64,000 nt of DNA, taken from contig NZ_JAQMUB010000031.1 in assembly GCF_028330965.1 (NCBI RefSeq), positions 22,899 to 86,898 of the forward strand, given 5' to 3'. The notes below the pieces were generated by a model, which saw nothing but the letters and a program-made list of their open reading frames with translations, was not told the DNA's origin and ran no database searches. This stretch comes from Oscillatoria sp. CS-180. GTDB taxonomy: Bacteria; Cyanobacteriota; Cyanobacteriia; Phormidesmidales; Phormidesmidaceae. Both the position numbers and the translations under genes were made by a program. Below, piece after piece: positions 53,410 through 63,176 of the stretch (positions are counted from its first letter, which is position 1; every line of letters starts with the position of its first letter).

Positions 53410-54627
53410 TTAATGCTCAAGACGGACGGATACTGCTCCGTGGCGAAGCTTGCGCTGTTGGTATAGCCAAGCTTGCTGGGTGAGTCCAAACCGTCCTAGT
53501 AGGTTGGCAACTGTCTTGAAGGCTCGATAGGTGAAAGGGGAGGCAGTGAAGGCGGCAATTTTTTGCCACTCTTCAAGCTGAAGGTGCTGGATGGCTGCGA
53601 TTTCTGGCAGCCGTTCCGACTGAATGGCTTGTAGCGCAGCCGTAATCCTGTCAAGCGTGCCTGAGTTTTGTAGGACTGGGACTAGGTGATTGGCGGCGGC
53701 AATCGCATCTCGCAATCCCATATTGATTCCCTGAGCGCGATTAGGAGCCATTGGATGAGCAGCATCGCCAATCAGTAACAAACCTGGAATTGACCATTGG
53801 GGACAAACTCCAACAATGACGTCTAAAAAGATCGGACCTTCAAGCTCGTCGCAATGCTCGCGAAAGTGCTCAGCCAAAAAGGGAGGCGCAGCTTGGGCAA
53901 ATTCTTCGGCCCAATCTCGTTCGGCAGATGTCTTGCCCTGTCCTTTTTCAACAATCCAGCCTATTTGCAGGCGTTCATCCCAAGATGGATAGAAGGCATA
54001 CTGCCGCTGCCGCTGGAGACAAACGGTGAAGGCCGTTTCACAGAGGACTTCAGCCGGCGCTGGCAGTTTGAACCAGAGGACGTCAAACTGGGTTTGAGAC
54101 TGGTGTAGAGAGAGATCCGCAAGTTTTCGCGATCGCGAATATCGCCCCTCTGCCACGATAACGAGATCGCCCATGAAATCTTGAGTTTGGTGGCCGTTGG
54201 TAGCTTTTACCCCACAAACGCTAACGTCGCTTCGGATCAATTCGCGAACTTGCCAGCCGGGATAAAACTTGAAGTGAGGCAGCGTCTTCGTCTGTTCGAC
54301 AATGTTCTTAAGCAAAGCAGATTGACAGATAATCTGGGTGGAAAATTTGCCCAGCCGGCCCTGAGGTTCAACAACTCGCATCCGTCGCTGTTGATCAATG
54401 TAGAAATCCCAGGCGTCTAGAGTTCTGGAAGGAATCGCCTCTAGGCATTGCCCTAACCCCATTTCGTAGAGCGCTTCGACGCCCGAAGGCATCAAACCTT
54501 CGCCTCTAAAAACGCGGTTAAACTGGGTTTCTCGCTCAATTAGGCTAACTTGAATACCCTGTCGAGCTAAGAGGAATGCGATCGCTGCGCCGGATGGGCC
54601 AGCACCGACAACCACCACATGATTCAT
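53410..54627 (-). CDS. FAD-dependent monooxygenase
   Basis: The 405-residue protein has the PHBH-fold markers: VVVVGAGPSGAAIAFLLARQG (FAD dinucleotide motif), the DG-type VIVAEGRYSRSRKLADL, and LLIGDAAHPMAPNRAQGINMGLRDA. This places it with UbiH/aromatic-ring hydroxylases and halogenase-like proteins. The substrate is unknown; there is no biosynthetic cluster around it. Confidence 0.85.
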   Translation of the reverse strand: MNHVVVVGAGPSGAAIAFLLARQGIQVSLIERETQFNRVFRGEGLMPSGVEALYEMGLGQCLEAIPSRTLDAWDFYIDQQRRMRVVEPQGRLGKFSTQIICQSALLKNIVEQTKTLPHFKFYPGWQVRELIRSDVSVCGVKATNGHQTQDFMGDLVIVAEGRYSRSRKLADLSLHQSQTQFDVLWFKLPAPAEVLCETAFTVCLQRQRQYAFYPSWDERLQIGWIVEKGQGKTSAERDWAEEFAQAAPPFLAEHFREHCDELEGPIFLDVIVGVCPQWSIPGLLLIGDAAHPMAPNRAQGINMGLRDAIAAANHLVPVLQNSGTLDRITAALQAIQSERLPEIAAIQHLQLEEWQKIAAFTASPFTYRAFKTVANLLGRFGLTQQAWLYQQRKLRHGAVSVRLEH

Positions 54628-54674
54628 AGACGCGATCGCTTTTTCGAGAAACGAAGATCAAGAATGACAGTCCT

Positions 54675-56927
54675 TTAGTCTTTTTGGAGAACTTCAGAGA
54701 ACGACAACTCTTCGGATGCCATGACTAGTAGCGTGTTGGGTAAATCAGTAATGCGGTGTTGGAGTTTGGTGTAGTACTCGCTGAAGTCATCAACGCTGCC
54801 AGGAGTGGCAAGTCCTATTAGAACAAGATCGGCAGTTTGCGAAGAGATAAGGAGAATTTCGTCGAAGGAACGCCCGTTCGCCACGATGACTTGAGGGACA
54901 GCACCAATTCTCAGACTGGCGGTTAAACCCATTAAATTTTCTTCTGCTGAGGCTGCGGCTGCCTGATCAGGCACGACCAGTTTGAGACAAATTTCTGCTC
55001 CGCGCCAATCCCAGCTAGTCCGCAAAAGGTAAGCCAAAATCAGCATCAGTCCGCCATTGGCTTGGAGTCCGCCCCACCATACGTCAATGCGACGAAACCG
55101 AGCAGGCCGACGGCGCACCAATGTAAACTGCTCTGGGCTGCTCCTTAAAATGACGACGTTGCGCTTGGCCTTATGGCACTGGGCAACGAGCTGGCTGAAG
55201 CGATCGCGTCCTTGAGGATTCTCTGTGTCTCCTAGCAACACTGTATTGGGCAACAGCGGTCCAATGCCATAGGCTTCGATCAGTTGCTTCATCCCTTGAA
55301 ATGGATCAGAAGCTGTCACCAGTCGGACGAACGCTTGGATCCCGCGTTTTTCCAAATAGTCCTGCAGGGTCATCTCCATACTCTCTTGACGCCCTACATC
55401 TCGACTTCCTTCCGGCAGAACACTGGCTACCGTAAATAACCCTCGCTGATGGGTCAAAGCGTTTGCCATATCTAGCAAGTGCCATCGCTTAGTTGGGGCA
55501 CCCGAGAACACTAAAAGATGGGGACGCCAGTTTTTGGAGTCCAGAGGGCCTTTGATGCGAAATAAACCGGTGCGAATCAAGGATAACCAGATACCCTGAC
55601 GGATATCGCCCCATGTCCCTTCGATTTCGCGTCGTTCCAGCCAGAGATAAATGCCCAGCACAATAAGTGCGGCAACGACTGTTGCGATCGCATTGATCAA
55701 AAACATGATGCTGATACAACCCACGGCCCCAAGTAAAGAGAAGATCCAGGGAACTTTGAAGGTTGGTCGAAAAGATGGGCTTTGTAGGAAGCCTTCAATT
55801 CCAGCCGCAACGTTCAGCACCATGTAAGTGGTCAAGAAAAACATCGTGAGAACTGGGGCGATTAGGTTCAAATCGCCAATACTGACGGCGGCTAATGCCA
55901 CGCCTAAGCTGAACAACGTTCCTAGTCGCGGCTCATCTTGGGGACCGCTACCCTTGCCGAGCCAGCGCAGCGATTTAGGTAGAACGCCGTCTCGCGCCAA
56001 GGCCTGGAGTACGCGGGGTGCTCCCAGAATGCTGCCGATCGCACTGGACAAAGTGGCACCCCAGACGCCAAGCAGAATTGAATCGCCCCATATAGCAATC
56101 CGTCGCATTATCAGCGGATCCGCAATCAGTGTCGCAGAATCGGCTTGCTGGCTCAGGAATAATGGAATAACCATGTAAATGACATAGCCAACCCCAATAG
56201 CTGCGAGGGTGCCTACGGGGATAGCTTTGGATGGATCCTTGAGGTCACCAGACATATTGACCCCAGACATGATGCCGGTCACAGCTGGAAAGAAAACCGC
56301 TAGAACAGCCCAAAATCCAACTGAGCCGGGTTCTTCTACCGGAGTGGCTGCCAAGTCTAAGGCACTTGCTGAACCGATGGGTTGCCCTAACGCAAGACAG
56401 ATCAGCGATACGACGATCGCCGCCATAATGAAATATTGGGCCTTAATTGCAATCTCAGCAGATTTCAGTGCGAGTAGGGTTACTAAGATCGTGACGATGA
56501 ACGCCACCATCGTTAGGTTTAAGTTGGGGAAAATGCGGACAACGCTCTCTGCAAATCCCAGCGTGTATAGGGCAACCGAAAGGGCCTGAGCAAAGAAGAG
56601 GGGAATCCCTACAGCACCACCCGTTTCAATACCCAGAGACCGACTGATCATGTAGTATGCCCCCCCAGCTCTGACCACCTGGTCTGTCGCGATCGCAGAG
56701 ATCGAGAGACCCGTAAAGAAGGTGATGCTAGTCGACAGGGTAACAATTATTAGGGTATTGATTAACCCGACGTGTCCGAGAACCCATCCGAAGCGCAAGT
56801 ACATAATGACGCCCAGGATAGTGAGGATAGATGGGGTAAAAACTCCTCCAAACGCACTTAAACCGGGTTTTTCGTCTTGAGAGGATTTCCACGAGACCGT
56901 TCCTGGCTCAGGACTTGGTAGGGGCAT
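54675..56927 (-). CDS. SLC12-like cation-chloride cotransporter / APC permease
   Basis: The 750-residue protein opens with FGGVFTPSILTILGVIMYLRFGWVLG, the signature start of Na-K-Cl cotransporters, followed by about twelve membrane helices (residues 30-420) and a large cytoplasmic C-terminal domain (LDSKNWRPHLLVFSGAPTKR, VILRSSPEQFTL). The C-terminal domain resembles the SLC12 regulatory domain. Probable ion or amino acid transporter; the transported ions are not known. Confidence 0.85.
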   Translation of the reverse strand: MPLPSPEPGTVSWKSSQDEKPGLSAFGGVFTPSILTILGVIMYLRFGWVLGHVGLINTLIIVTLSTSITFFTGLSISAIATDQVVRAGGAYYMISRSLGIETGGAVGIPLFFAQALSVALYTLGFAESVVRIFPNLNLTMVAFIVTILVTLLALKSAEIAIKAQYFIMAAIVVSLICLALGQPIGSASALDLAATPVEEPGSVGFWAVLAVFFPAVTGIMSGVNMSGDLKDPSKAIPVGTLAAIGVGYVIYMVIPLFLSQQADSATLIADPLIMRRIAIWGDSILLGVWGATLSSAIGSILGAPRVLQALARDGVLPKSLRWLGKGSGPQDEPRLGTLFSLGVALAAVSIGDLNLIAPVLTMFFLTTYMVLNVAAGIEGFLQSPSFRPTFKVPWIFSLLGAVGCISIMFLINAIATVVAALIVLGIYLWLERREIEGTWGDIRQGIWLSLIRTGLFRIKGPLDSKNWRPHLLVFSGAPTKRWHLLDMANALTHQRGLFTVASVLPEGSRDVGRQESMEMTLQDYLEKRGIQAFVRLVTASDPFQGMKQLIEAYGIGPLLPNTVLLGDTENPQGRDRFSQLVAQCHKAKRNVVILRSSPEQFTLVRRRPARFRRIDVWWGGLQANGGLMLILAYLLRTSWDWRGAEICLKLVVPDQAAAASAEENLMGLTASLRIGAVPQVIVANGRSFDEILLISSQTADLVLIGLATPGSVDDFSEYYTKLQHRITDLPNTLLVMASEELSFSEVLQKD

Positions 56928-57437
56928 GCTGTTTCAGAATTCAAATGATTAAAAACGTCGAATAGCCAAGCAGCTGTGCACCATTCACTGCACTTATACT
57001 GCTGATAGCAGAAGCACCGCGAAACAGTGTACGCCTGATTGACCCAATCACTACTCATACCTACAGACTATTCATGTAGAGTCGCATCTCAACAGTGAAC
57101 TGACCTGGCTTGATGAAGTTTCTGTAGAAAACTGCAATCAAAGCTGTACCTTTCGGCTTGACCTTGTTCTAAAACATGTTCCTTGGAATGGACGGCACTA
57201 CGGGTATATGTAACGCCAAGCGTAGTCTCGCTTCTGAGACTACGTAAACCAAGATCGACGATTTTCGGTACAAGAAACTGTTTGAGAATCATGGGAACCC
57301 AAGCAATGAATTCCTTCAGAGATTGATGCTGAGAGGTTTCAAAGGTGAAGTTCAAAGGGCAACAACCGGACTCGATTCCATAAATTCTGAGTAAAGCCTG
57401 CGGACGACTGAACGGGTGCCTAACTAGTCTAGCGGGG
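56928..57437. other. Intergenic with a 9-bp hairpin
   Basis: 510 bp between the transporter start and the methyltransferase stop. A perfect hairpin CGTAGTCTC-GCTTCT-GAGACTACG lies at 57221-57244 without a U-run. A - strand ORF covers part of it but overlaps the methyltransferase 3' end and looks like chance. Confidence 0.5.
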
Positions 57438-58892
57438 CTATCCCCCTTTTGGTCTGAGGGGAGTAGCCAGCCAGCGAAGTGTCTTGGGAAGCTGTGACTG
57501 TAGCTGTCCGTTAGTGTAGCGTCCGCAGCCCAGTTCAAATTCTTGAAATTGAACATGTACATAACCGAAGTCGGCAGTGCTTTTAACGGGCTGAGTTTTC
57601 CCCTGCAAGAATAAACTTGCAGCTTCCTCGTTGGGCAAATTAATCTTGTTCCGTTGAATCAAATGCCCGAAACGCTGGAGGAAAGCCGTCGAAGGCTTCA
57701 GTCCTAAATTGGTGTTGGTCGCTAGGGGAATGCCATAGGATTGGGGACGCACTTGTGATGGTGAAAGGGATGCCCCGCTCGCTAACCAAAGTCGCCGTTT
57801 TCCAGTGGCCCAACAGGTGTAGGTAGGAAAAACATCAGGGGCGATCGCAAACCGCTTTCTTAAAGTGTCCACTGGGTTCCCCGGCACCAACGCAACAGGT
57901 GGTAGCTGAGAACTTACGAGCGGAGAGAAAGAACAGAGTTGAGTATTCGCTCTCCTCAGCTTGGCAACAAAAAAACCACCCGTGTTATTGAAATGAGGAA
58001 AATAACGCCGGGCTTGAACGATATCCTGACGGTACGACTGTCCTTGCCATTGAGTTAGTCCAGGTTGTCCTCGCAGTTCAGGAATCGTGAAGGGTTCTAT
58101 CCAAGCGCGATCGCCGAGTACAGCATCCAGCACCGCCTCGTTTTCCTCCGGAGCAAACGTACAGGTGCTATAGACCACAGTGCCTCCAGGCTTGACCAGA
58201 TCTAGGGCACGGCTGAGCAATTTTTTCTGGGCAGTGGCAATGCGCGCTCCATAGGTCGGCTGCCAGACTTGAGGATGTTGCCGTCGCCGCAGATTTCCTT
58301 CCCCTGAACAGGGTGCATCCACCAACACCCGGTCAAAGGTATGAGGAGCCAAGGGGAGCGATCGCCCGTCAGCCTGCGTAGTGATGACAGAGGTCAATCC
58401 CAACCGAGCCACAGTAACGCTGAGACTGGGTAAGCGATCGCGGTGTATCTCATTGGCAATGACACACCCTGTTTCACCTTGGCGAGTGGCGATCTGCGCC
58501 ATCTTGCCGCCCGGTGCCGCACACAGGTCCAGAATCGTTTCTCCCGGCTGTGGATCGAGAGCAGCCACCGCTGCCATCGCGATTTCTTCCTGCACATAGT
58601 ACCAGCCTGCCGTGAAAGCCAGTGTCCGACCAGGAGTACTCCAAGCGTCTGTCCTAAAGGCTCCCGGCATCCAGTTCACTGGCTCAAGTCTGACGCCTAA
58701 TCCTTGTAAATAGTGTTGAAGGGCTTTGGGAGTGCTCTTGAGCGGATTTGTCCACAGGCAAATAGGTAGTGGCTGCTGGCTGCTATCAAGAAAAGCTTGG
58801 GGATCATCGACGATCGCAGCATATCGTGCCAAGATAGCCAGAACTTCATTAGAAGCACCCCGCGAGCGAACCCATAAGTCTGTATGCGACAA
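57438..58892 (-). CDS. RsmB/NOP-family RNA m5C methyltransferase
   Basis: The 484-residue protein has the SAM-binding core LDLCAAPGGKMAQIA, the RNA m5C catalytic motifs VDAPCSGEGNLRRR (motif IV Cys) and YSTCTFAPEENEAVLD (motif VI Cys), and a C-terminal PUA-like region, as in RsmF-type 16S rRNA methyltransferases. No ATG exists in frame near the N-terminus; the start is a TTG at 58892 with a stop only about 20 codons upstream. It is divergent from the M48-like gene with 45 bp between the starts. Confidence 0.88.
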   Translation of the reverse strand: MSHTDLWVRSRGASNEVLAILARYAAIVDDPQAFLDSSQQPLPICLWTNPLKSTPKALQHYLQGLGVRLEPVNWMPGAFRTDAWSTPGRTLAFTAGWYYVQEEIAMAAVAALDPQPGETILDLCAAPGGKMAQIATRQGETGCVIANEIHRDRLPSLSVTVARLGLTSVITTQADGRSLPLAPHTFDRVLVDAPCSGEGNLRRRQHPQVWQPTYGARIATAQKKLLSRALDLVKPGGTVVYSTCTFAPEENEAVLDAVLGDRAWIEPFTIPELRGQPGLTQWQGQSYRQDIVQARRYFPHFNNTGGFFVAKLRRANTQLCSFSPLVSSQLPPVALVPGNPVDTLRKRFAIAPDVFPTYTCWATGKRRLWLASGASLSPSQVRPQSYGIPLATNTNLGLKPSTAFLQRFGHLIQRNKINLPNEEAASLFLQGKTQPVKSTADFGYVHVQFQEFELGCGRYTNGQLQSQLPKTLRWLATPLRPKGG

Positions 58893-58937
58893 ATTTGCGT
58901 ACCCTTGTCGTAAGTAGTATTCACAATCGTCAGCGGC

Positions 58938-61625
58938 ATGTCACATCTGCCTCCGTCTTCTTCTCAGGCAACCTCTGCCTTTGAAGACTCTCCTAATGAT
59001 GGTCTTCAAAAGGGGCTGATGGCCCTGAGAGAACAAAACTACCCTACCGCTATTCGAACGCTTTCCAAGCTATTGCAGAATCGGGCTGCGACAGGGGCAA
59101 CTCGGTTGAAAGCTCACATTGGCCTGGTCAAAGCTCTCCGGGGCGACGGGCGGCTGAAGGACGCGATCGCCCTTTGCCGGAAGTTGGTGAATCATCCCCA
59201 GGCCAAAGTGCAGCAGTGGGCCAAGCAGACCCTGACCGCCATGGAGCAATCCGCTCTACCTCAAACTCTATCCACTTCCTCAGAAACTGGCGATCTTAGT
59301 GGGTTTCAGCCGCTGACAACGGAGGCAGCCGCTGCCCCTCTAGTGGTCCCTGCTTCGCAAACGAATTTGCCACAAACGCCTGCTCAGACCAACCCAAGTG
59401 GTTTTCAACCGCTTGAAGATTCTAATGAGGATAAACCTCTATCTGTACACAACAATTCCACCAATGACCCGAATTCGTCGGCGTCGGCTGCCGATGAAGC
59501 TGTAGATCCTCAGACCAGATTGCCAAACTCTGATTTGACAAACTCCGACGATGCTGAGTCGATTGAGGCGGCCTCTGAACCAGAAGCCGTTGAAGGGGCA
59601 AACTACCCTTCGGCTGATACGGCAACCAATGCGTTGGCTTCCGAGACATCCCTTTTCCATTACGAGCGATTAAATCATGCCTTGCCCTCGGATACTAATG
59701 TCGGCAATGTTGACAGTACGGATGCTGACAATGCTGCGCCGCCCATTACCTCTCAAGCTCCAACGGCTTCTGAAGATACCTCTCATAACCCAGAACCCAA
59801 CGTTTCTGAACCGTTAGAGTTCGCCGCTTCAGAGCGGCTGTCGCGGCTGCGATCGCTGCCCAAGCAAGCAGGTGCGGTCGTCCAGATTTGGCTGGTTCAG
59901 GGAGTCAGTGCGATCGCGCTATTCTGGCTTTGCCACGCCCTGACACAGATCGTTCTGGCTCAGGTGGCTAAACTGCTGCGGCCTTTAACCCGATTTGTTT
60001 CCATTCCCTTGGGGTGGCGCTATGAGGACCATACGGTCTTGGTGCTAGCCGGTTTAAGTAGCCTGCTGCTAGCCTCACCGTGGATTTTGGACTGCCTCCT
60101 TAAACAGACAGCACAGCTCAAACCCCTTTCAATTCAATCGCTTAAGCAAAAAACGCCTGAAGGCTGTCGGCTTCTCAACCGGGTGAGTCGAGAGCGCGGT
60201 TGGCTGTTACCTTCACTGCACGAGTTGCCGACCGATGCGCCGCTTATTTTTAGTTATGGATGGTTGCCACGCTACAACCGCATCGTGATCAGTCGTGGCG
60301 TGCTGGAACGCCTGGATGATGATGAGCTAGCCACCCTAATTGGATATGAACTCACCCATTTCACGACAGGGACGCTGCCCTTCATGTCCCTTATCAGCAT
60401 GATGCTCCAGCTGCTCTATCAGGGATATTGGCAGTCGGCTCGATTGGGCGATCGCAAGACCCTTGATCGGGCTAGCACAACCCTGACAGCGTTCATCTCG
60501 GCGCTGTGCTACGGACTGTACTGGCTCGTTCGGAAGGTCACTGTGCCGTGTTCTCGGGCACGGGTGTTGTGGTGCGATCGCCGCGCTGTGGAATGGACTG
60601 GAAATCCCAATGCCTTGATGCGTGCTTTGGTCAAGCTGGAAAGTGGGATTGCTGAAACCATCTCTAATGCGGGTTACACGCCACCTCTAGTCGAAAGCAC
60701 AGACCTGATGACGCCTTGTGGGATTGAAGCGACGCTCAGCCTCGGCAGCCTTTTCCCACATACTGCGTTTCTGCAAGCGCTTCAGTGGGATATTCAGAAT
60801 CCCTATCGTCACTGGCTATCCATCAATAGCAGCCATCCGCTTCTAGGAGAACGGCTCAAGCGGCTAACGGGCTACGCTTTGCGCTGGCAACTGACCCCTG
60901 CCCTGCCCGTTGCGGTCATGCCTTCGTTGGGGGCATCGTCGAGCAAACTAGCAAGCCAGTCAGCTCCTCGGATCACTTTTTGGAGCCGATGGCTTCCCTT
61001 CCTCCAACAGGTGAGTCCATACATTGGACCGCTTGTGGGCGTTGTGATGGCAATGCTGCTCTGGTTCTTTGGGGGATTATTTGAACCGTTGGGCCTTCGA
61101 CGAGTTGCTTGGATTTACGGCGATCGCAGCGTTTTGTGGGGTAGTCTTCTTCTGGGACTAGGCATGGGCATCATGTTTCGCATCAATCCCTATTTTCCAG
61201 ACATCACCACAGTCAATCGTCTCAAGCATCCGCCGCTACCCGATCTACTCCAAAATCCCCTGTCGCTGCCGACAGATAGTCAGCCGTTGCGACTAGAGGG
61301 AAGACTGCTGGGGCGCAAGGGAATGGCCAATTGGTTGTGCCAAGACCTGATCTTAGAAACGTCCTCAGGACTGCTGAAACTTCATTTTTTGTCTATCCTG
61401 GGCGCTGTCGGCAATCTGCTCATTCATCCTCAACACCCTACCAATTGGGTCGGACACCGAATAGCGGTTCAAGGATGGTATCGCCGAGGGGCGATCAGCT
61501 GGATCGATATTGAAGCGCTGCTGAAATCTGGCAAGGTTGTCGCTCGTGCTAATCATCCTTTACTCGCCGTCTTACTGAGCTTGACTTTTTGTGCCTGGGG
61601 ACTGATCATCCTGATTCGCGGATAA
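58938..61625 (+). CDS. M48-like metalloprotease homologue with degenerate HExxH
   Basis: The 895-residue protein has N-terminal TPR-like repeats (residues 20-110), a long Ser/Ala/Pro-rich low-complexity linker (about 110-290), two or more membrane helices, and an M48 domain (VISRGVLERLDDDELATLIG) where the zinc motif HExxH reads Y470-E-L-T-H474: the first histidine is tyrosine. The downstream RARVLWCDRRAVEWTG region with the expected Asp is present. A C-terminal membrane helix pair and an OB-like end follow. It is likely catalytically impaired or has another role. The upstream gap of 45 bp suggests shared regulation with the methyltransferase. Confidence 0.8.
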   Translation: MSHLPPSSSQATSAFEDSPNDGLQKGLMALREQNYPTAIRTLSKLLQNRAATGATRLKAHIGLVKALRGDGRLKDAIALCRKLVNHPQAKVQQWAKQTLTAMEQSALPQTLSTSSETGDLSGFQPLTTEAAAAPLVVPASQTNLPQTPAQTNPSGFQPLEDSNEDKPLSVHNNSTNDPNSSASAADEAVDPQTRLPNSDLTNSDDAESIEAASEPEAVEGANYPSADTATNALASETSLFHYERLNHALPSDTNVGNVDSTDADNAAPPITSQAPTASEDTSHNPEPNVSEPLEFAASERLSRLRSLPKQAGAVVQIWLVQGVSAIALFWLCHALTQIVLAQVAKLLRPLTRFVSIPLGWRYEDHTVLVLAGLSSLLLASPWILDCLLKQTAQLKPLSIQSLKQKTPEGCRLLNRVSRERGWLLPSLHELPTDAPLIFSYGWLPRYNRIVISRGVLERLDDDELATLIGYELTHFTTGTLPFMSLISMMLQLLYQGYWQSARLGDRKTLDRASTTLTAFISALCYGLYWLVRKVTVPCSRARVLWCDRRAVEWTGNPNALMRALVKLESGIAETISNAGYTPPLVESTDLMTPCGIEATLSLGSLFPHTAFLQALQWDIQNPYRHWLSINSSHPLLGERLKRLTGYALRWQLTPALPVAVMPSLGASSSKLASQSAPRITFWSRWLPFLQQVSPYIGPLVGVVMAMLLWFFGGLFEPLGLRRVAWIYGDRSVLWGSLLLGLGMGIMFRINPYFPDITTVNRLKHPPLPDLLQNPLSLPTDSQPLRLEGRLLGRKGMANWLCQDLILETSSGLLKLHFLSILGAVGNLLIHPQHPTNWVGHRIAVQGWYRRGAISWIDIEALLKSGKVVARANHPLLAVLLSLTFCAWGLIILIRG

Positions 61626-61836
61626 TTCTGTGTGTATTGAGTTAGCTCTGTAGATTGAGACAGTATCATGTCGAGTTATTCTCCTAAAGGAGGATTTTGA
61701 CTTCACAGGGCGCTAAAACGTTATGGCGATCGCGGCATCTATGTTGCGGAGTTCGAAACATAGTGTTACCTTTCTTAACAGAGTTCTAGTGCACCTAATC
61801 GTGGCTGATCCGCAAAAGTCCAGTTCGGTCACATTC

Positions 61837-61921
61837 CCTAGTCGAGGGCTAGGTATTGGGTTCTCCTACTCTCAACACAGCAAAATCTGCCAGCTGCTCT
61901 TCAGAGTGGCTGGCTTTTATT
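61837..61921 (+). ncRNA. Candidate small RNA with terminator
   Basis: A 5' stem CCTAG-TCGAGGG-CTAGG (61837-61853), a single-stranded stretch containing TCTCCTACTCTCAACACAGC, and a strong terminator hairpin GCCAGCTGCTC / GAGTGGCTGGC with tetraloop TTCA (61889-61914) followed by TTTTATT. This stem, open region, terminator layout resembles Yfr1-like cyanobacterial sRNAs, whose core is ACTCCTCACAC, but the match is not exact. No protein gene ends here. Confidence 0.45.
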
Positions 61922-62298
61922 GCGACGGTGCTGATCATGAATATTTTGGATTCCTTAGTCTGTTGCGGATGGTGCGTGTTACTTTAATTAATGGCTCTCA
62001 AACGTTGAGCAGTAGGTTTCAATATTGTACGTTCAAGTTTTATCTGCTATCTGCGAGAAGGGTATCTCAACGGATGCCTGAGAGTGCCTAAAAAGCTTTT
62101 CCCTTTAGAAGCCGATTCCTTAGTAACAATGTGTTCAGAATTTGTTGCGTCATGAGAATTAATCCTTGAATTGCAAAATTTATTGAGATTAGACGACAGC
62201 AAAGTCATGTTCTCTAAGCATCATCAAGGCTGTTTTGAAGTGATTTTTTGCTTTTTGTGAGTGTTGACAATTACGTGTTCAAAAGAGGTATCTAGATA

Positions 62299-62733
62299 AT
62301 GTCTGTTAGAGTTTACGTTGGTAATTTGCCCAAAGATATCGAGCGTGAGCAGCTTGAGGAAGTTTTCTCAGAACATTCCGAAGAGATTGTCTCTATCAAG
62401 CTGGTAACTGACCGAAAGACTGGCAAATGCCGTGGTTTTGGCTTTGTTACCGTTAATTCGGATGAGCAGGCGGACGCTATTGTTGAAAAGTTCAGCAACT
62501 ACGTCCTCCAGGAAAACACCTTAAAGATTGAAAAGGCTCTGCCTCGTTCAAAGAGCAAAGATGAGGAAAGTTCTGGTGGCTCTGGTAATAACCGCCGTAA
62601 GGGTAACAAGCCCAACCGCAACAAGTCCTCCAACAGCGGTGGTAGTGCTGAGGCTGCACAGCCTGATCCTCGCTGGGCTGAAGAACTTGAAAAGTTGAAG
62701 CAAATGTTAGCTGCTCAGACCACTGGTTCTTAG
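62299..62733 (+). CDS. RRM RNA-binding protein (Rbp family)
   Basis: The 144-residue protein has one RRM with RNP2 (VRVYVGNLP) and RNP1 (CRGFGFVTV), then a Gly/Ser/Asn/Lys-rich tail (SSGGSGNNRRKGNKPNRNK) and a C-terminal helix (DPRWAEELEKLKQMLAAQ). Cyanobacterial Rbp proteins are cold-induced and chaperone RNA or target photosystem mRNAs. A long AT-rich 5' region upstream suits a cold-shock leader. The tail is longer than in the shortest Rbps. Confidence 0.9.
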   Translation: MSVRVYVGNLPKDIEREQLEEVFSEHSEEIVSIKLVTDRKTGKCRGFGFVTVNSDEQADAIVEKFSNYVLQENTLKIEKALPRSKSKDEESSGGSGNNRRKGNKPNRNKSSNSGGSAEAAQPDPRWAEELEKLKQMLAAQTTGS

Positions 62734-62810
62734 TTCCATCCCAGCAGGAGACTTCCTTATAGGGCGTTTCTGGGTATCCTCTTTTCACAGTTAGCTAAAT
62801 AAGCATATTT

Positions 62811-62847
62811 AGGGCTAGTTTCGTGAGTGAAGCTAGCCCTTTAGATT
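62811..62847 (+). terminator. rbp terminator
   Basis: An 8-bp stem AGGGCTAG / CTAGCCCT, extended by TTTC/GAAG, with a short loop and followed by TTAGATT, 78 bp after the rbp stop. Confidence 0.6.
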
Positions 62848-63089
62848 GATGATTTATCGCAACAAGCAGACCACGAAAGGCCCAAAGGTAGAAGCAACAA
62901 GCAGCTACCGTCGCCAATAGCCTCAGACCTAATAGTTATGACTTATAAAAGCTAAAGAATTCCCTGCAAAAACAAAGCTCTTGACCGGCCTGATTGTTAT
63001 GAACTTAATGACGACGACACAGCTAGCACGCACGGCAGAAATCTGCTCACCATTCAAAACAATAGGAAAGCTTATCTGCACTTAGTTTT

Positions 63090-63165
63090 GTAGAGCTTTG
63101 CTCTTCTCGCGGAGTATTCTGAATTCTGTAGGGCTTTGCCCTTCCCGAAGGGTATTTTGAATTCC
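63090..63165. repeat. Two tandem 38-bp hairpin repeats
   Basis: Units at 63090-63127 and 63128-63165, each GTAG(A/G)GCTTTGC(T/C)CTTC ... GTATT(C/T)TGAATTC. Each unit holds the AGAGC-TTT-GCTCT or AGGGC-TTT-GCCCT hairpin. The array abuts the pflA stop. Confidence 0.75.
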
Positions 63166-63176
63166 GCGTAGCGACA

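Noticed and set aside
57089..57562. 157-residue - strand ORF overlapping the methyltransferase end
   Set aside because: Overlaps a well-supported gene by over 120 bp, has no recognisable domain and contains a non-coding hairpin sequence.
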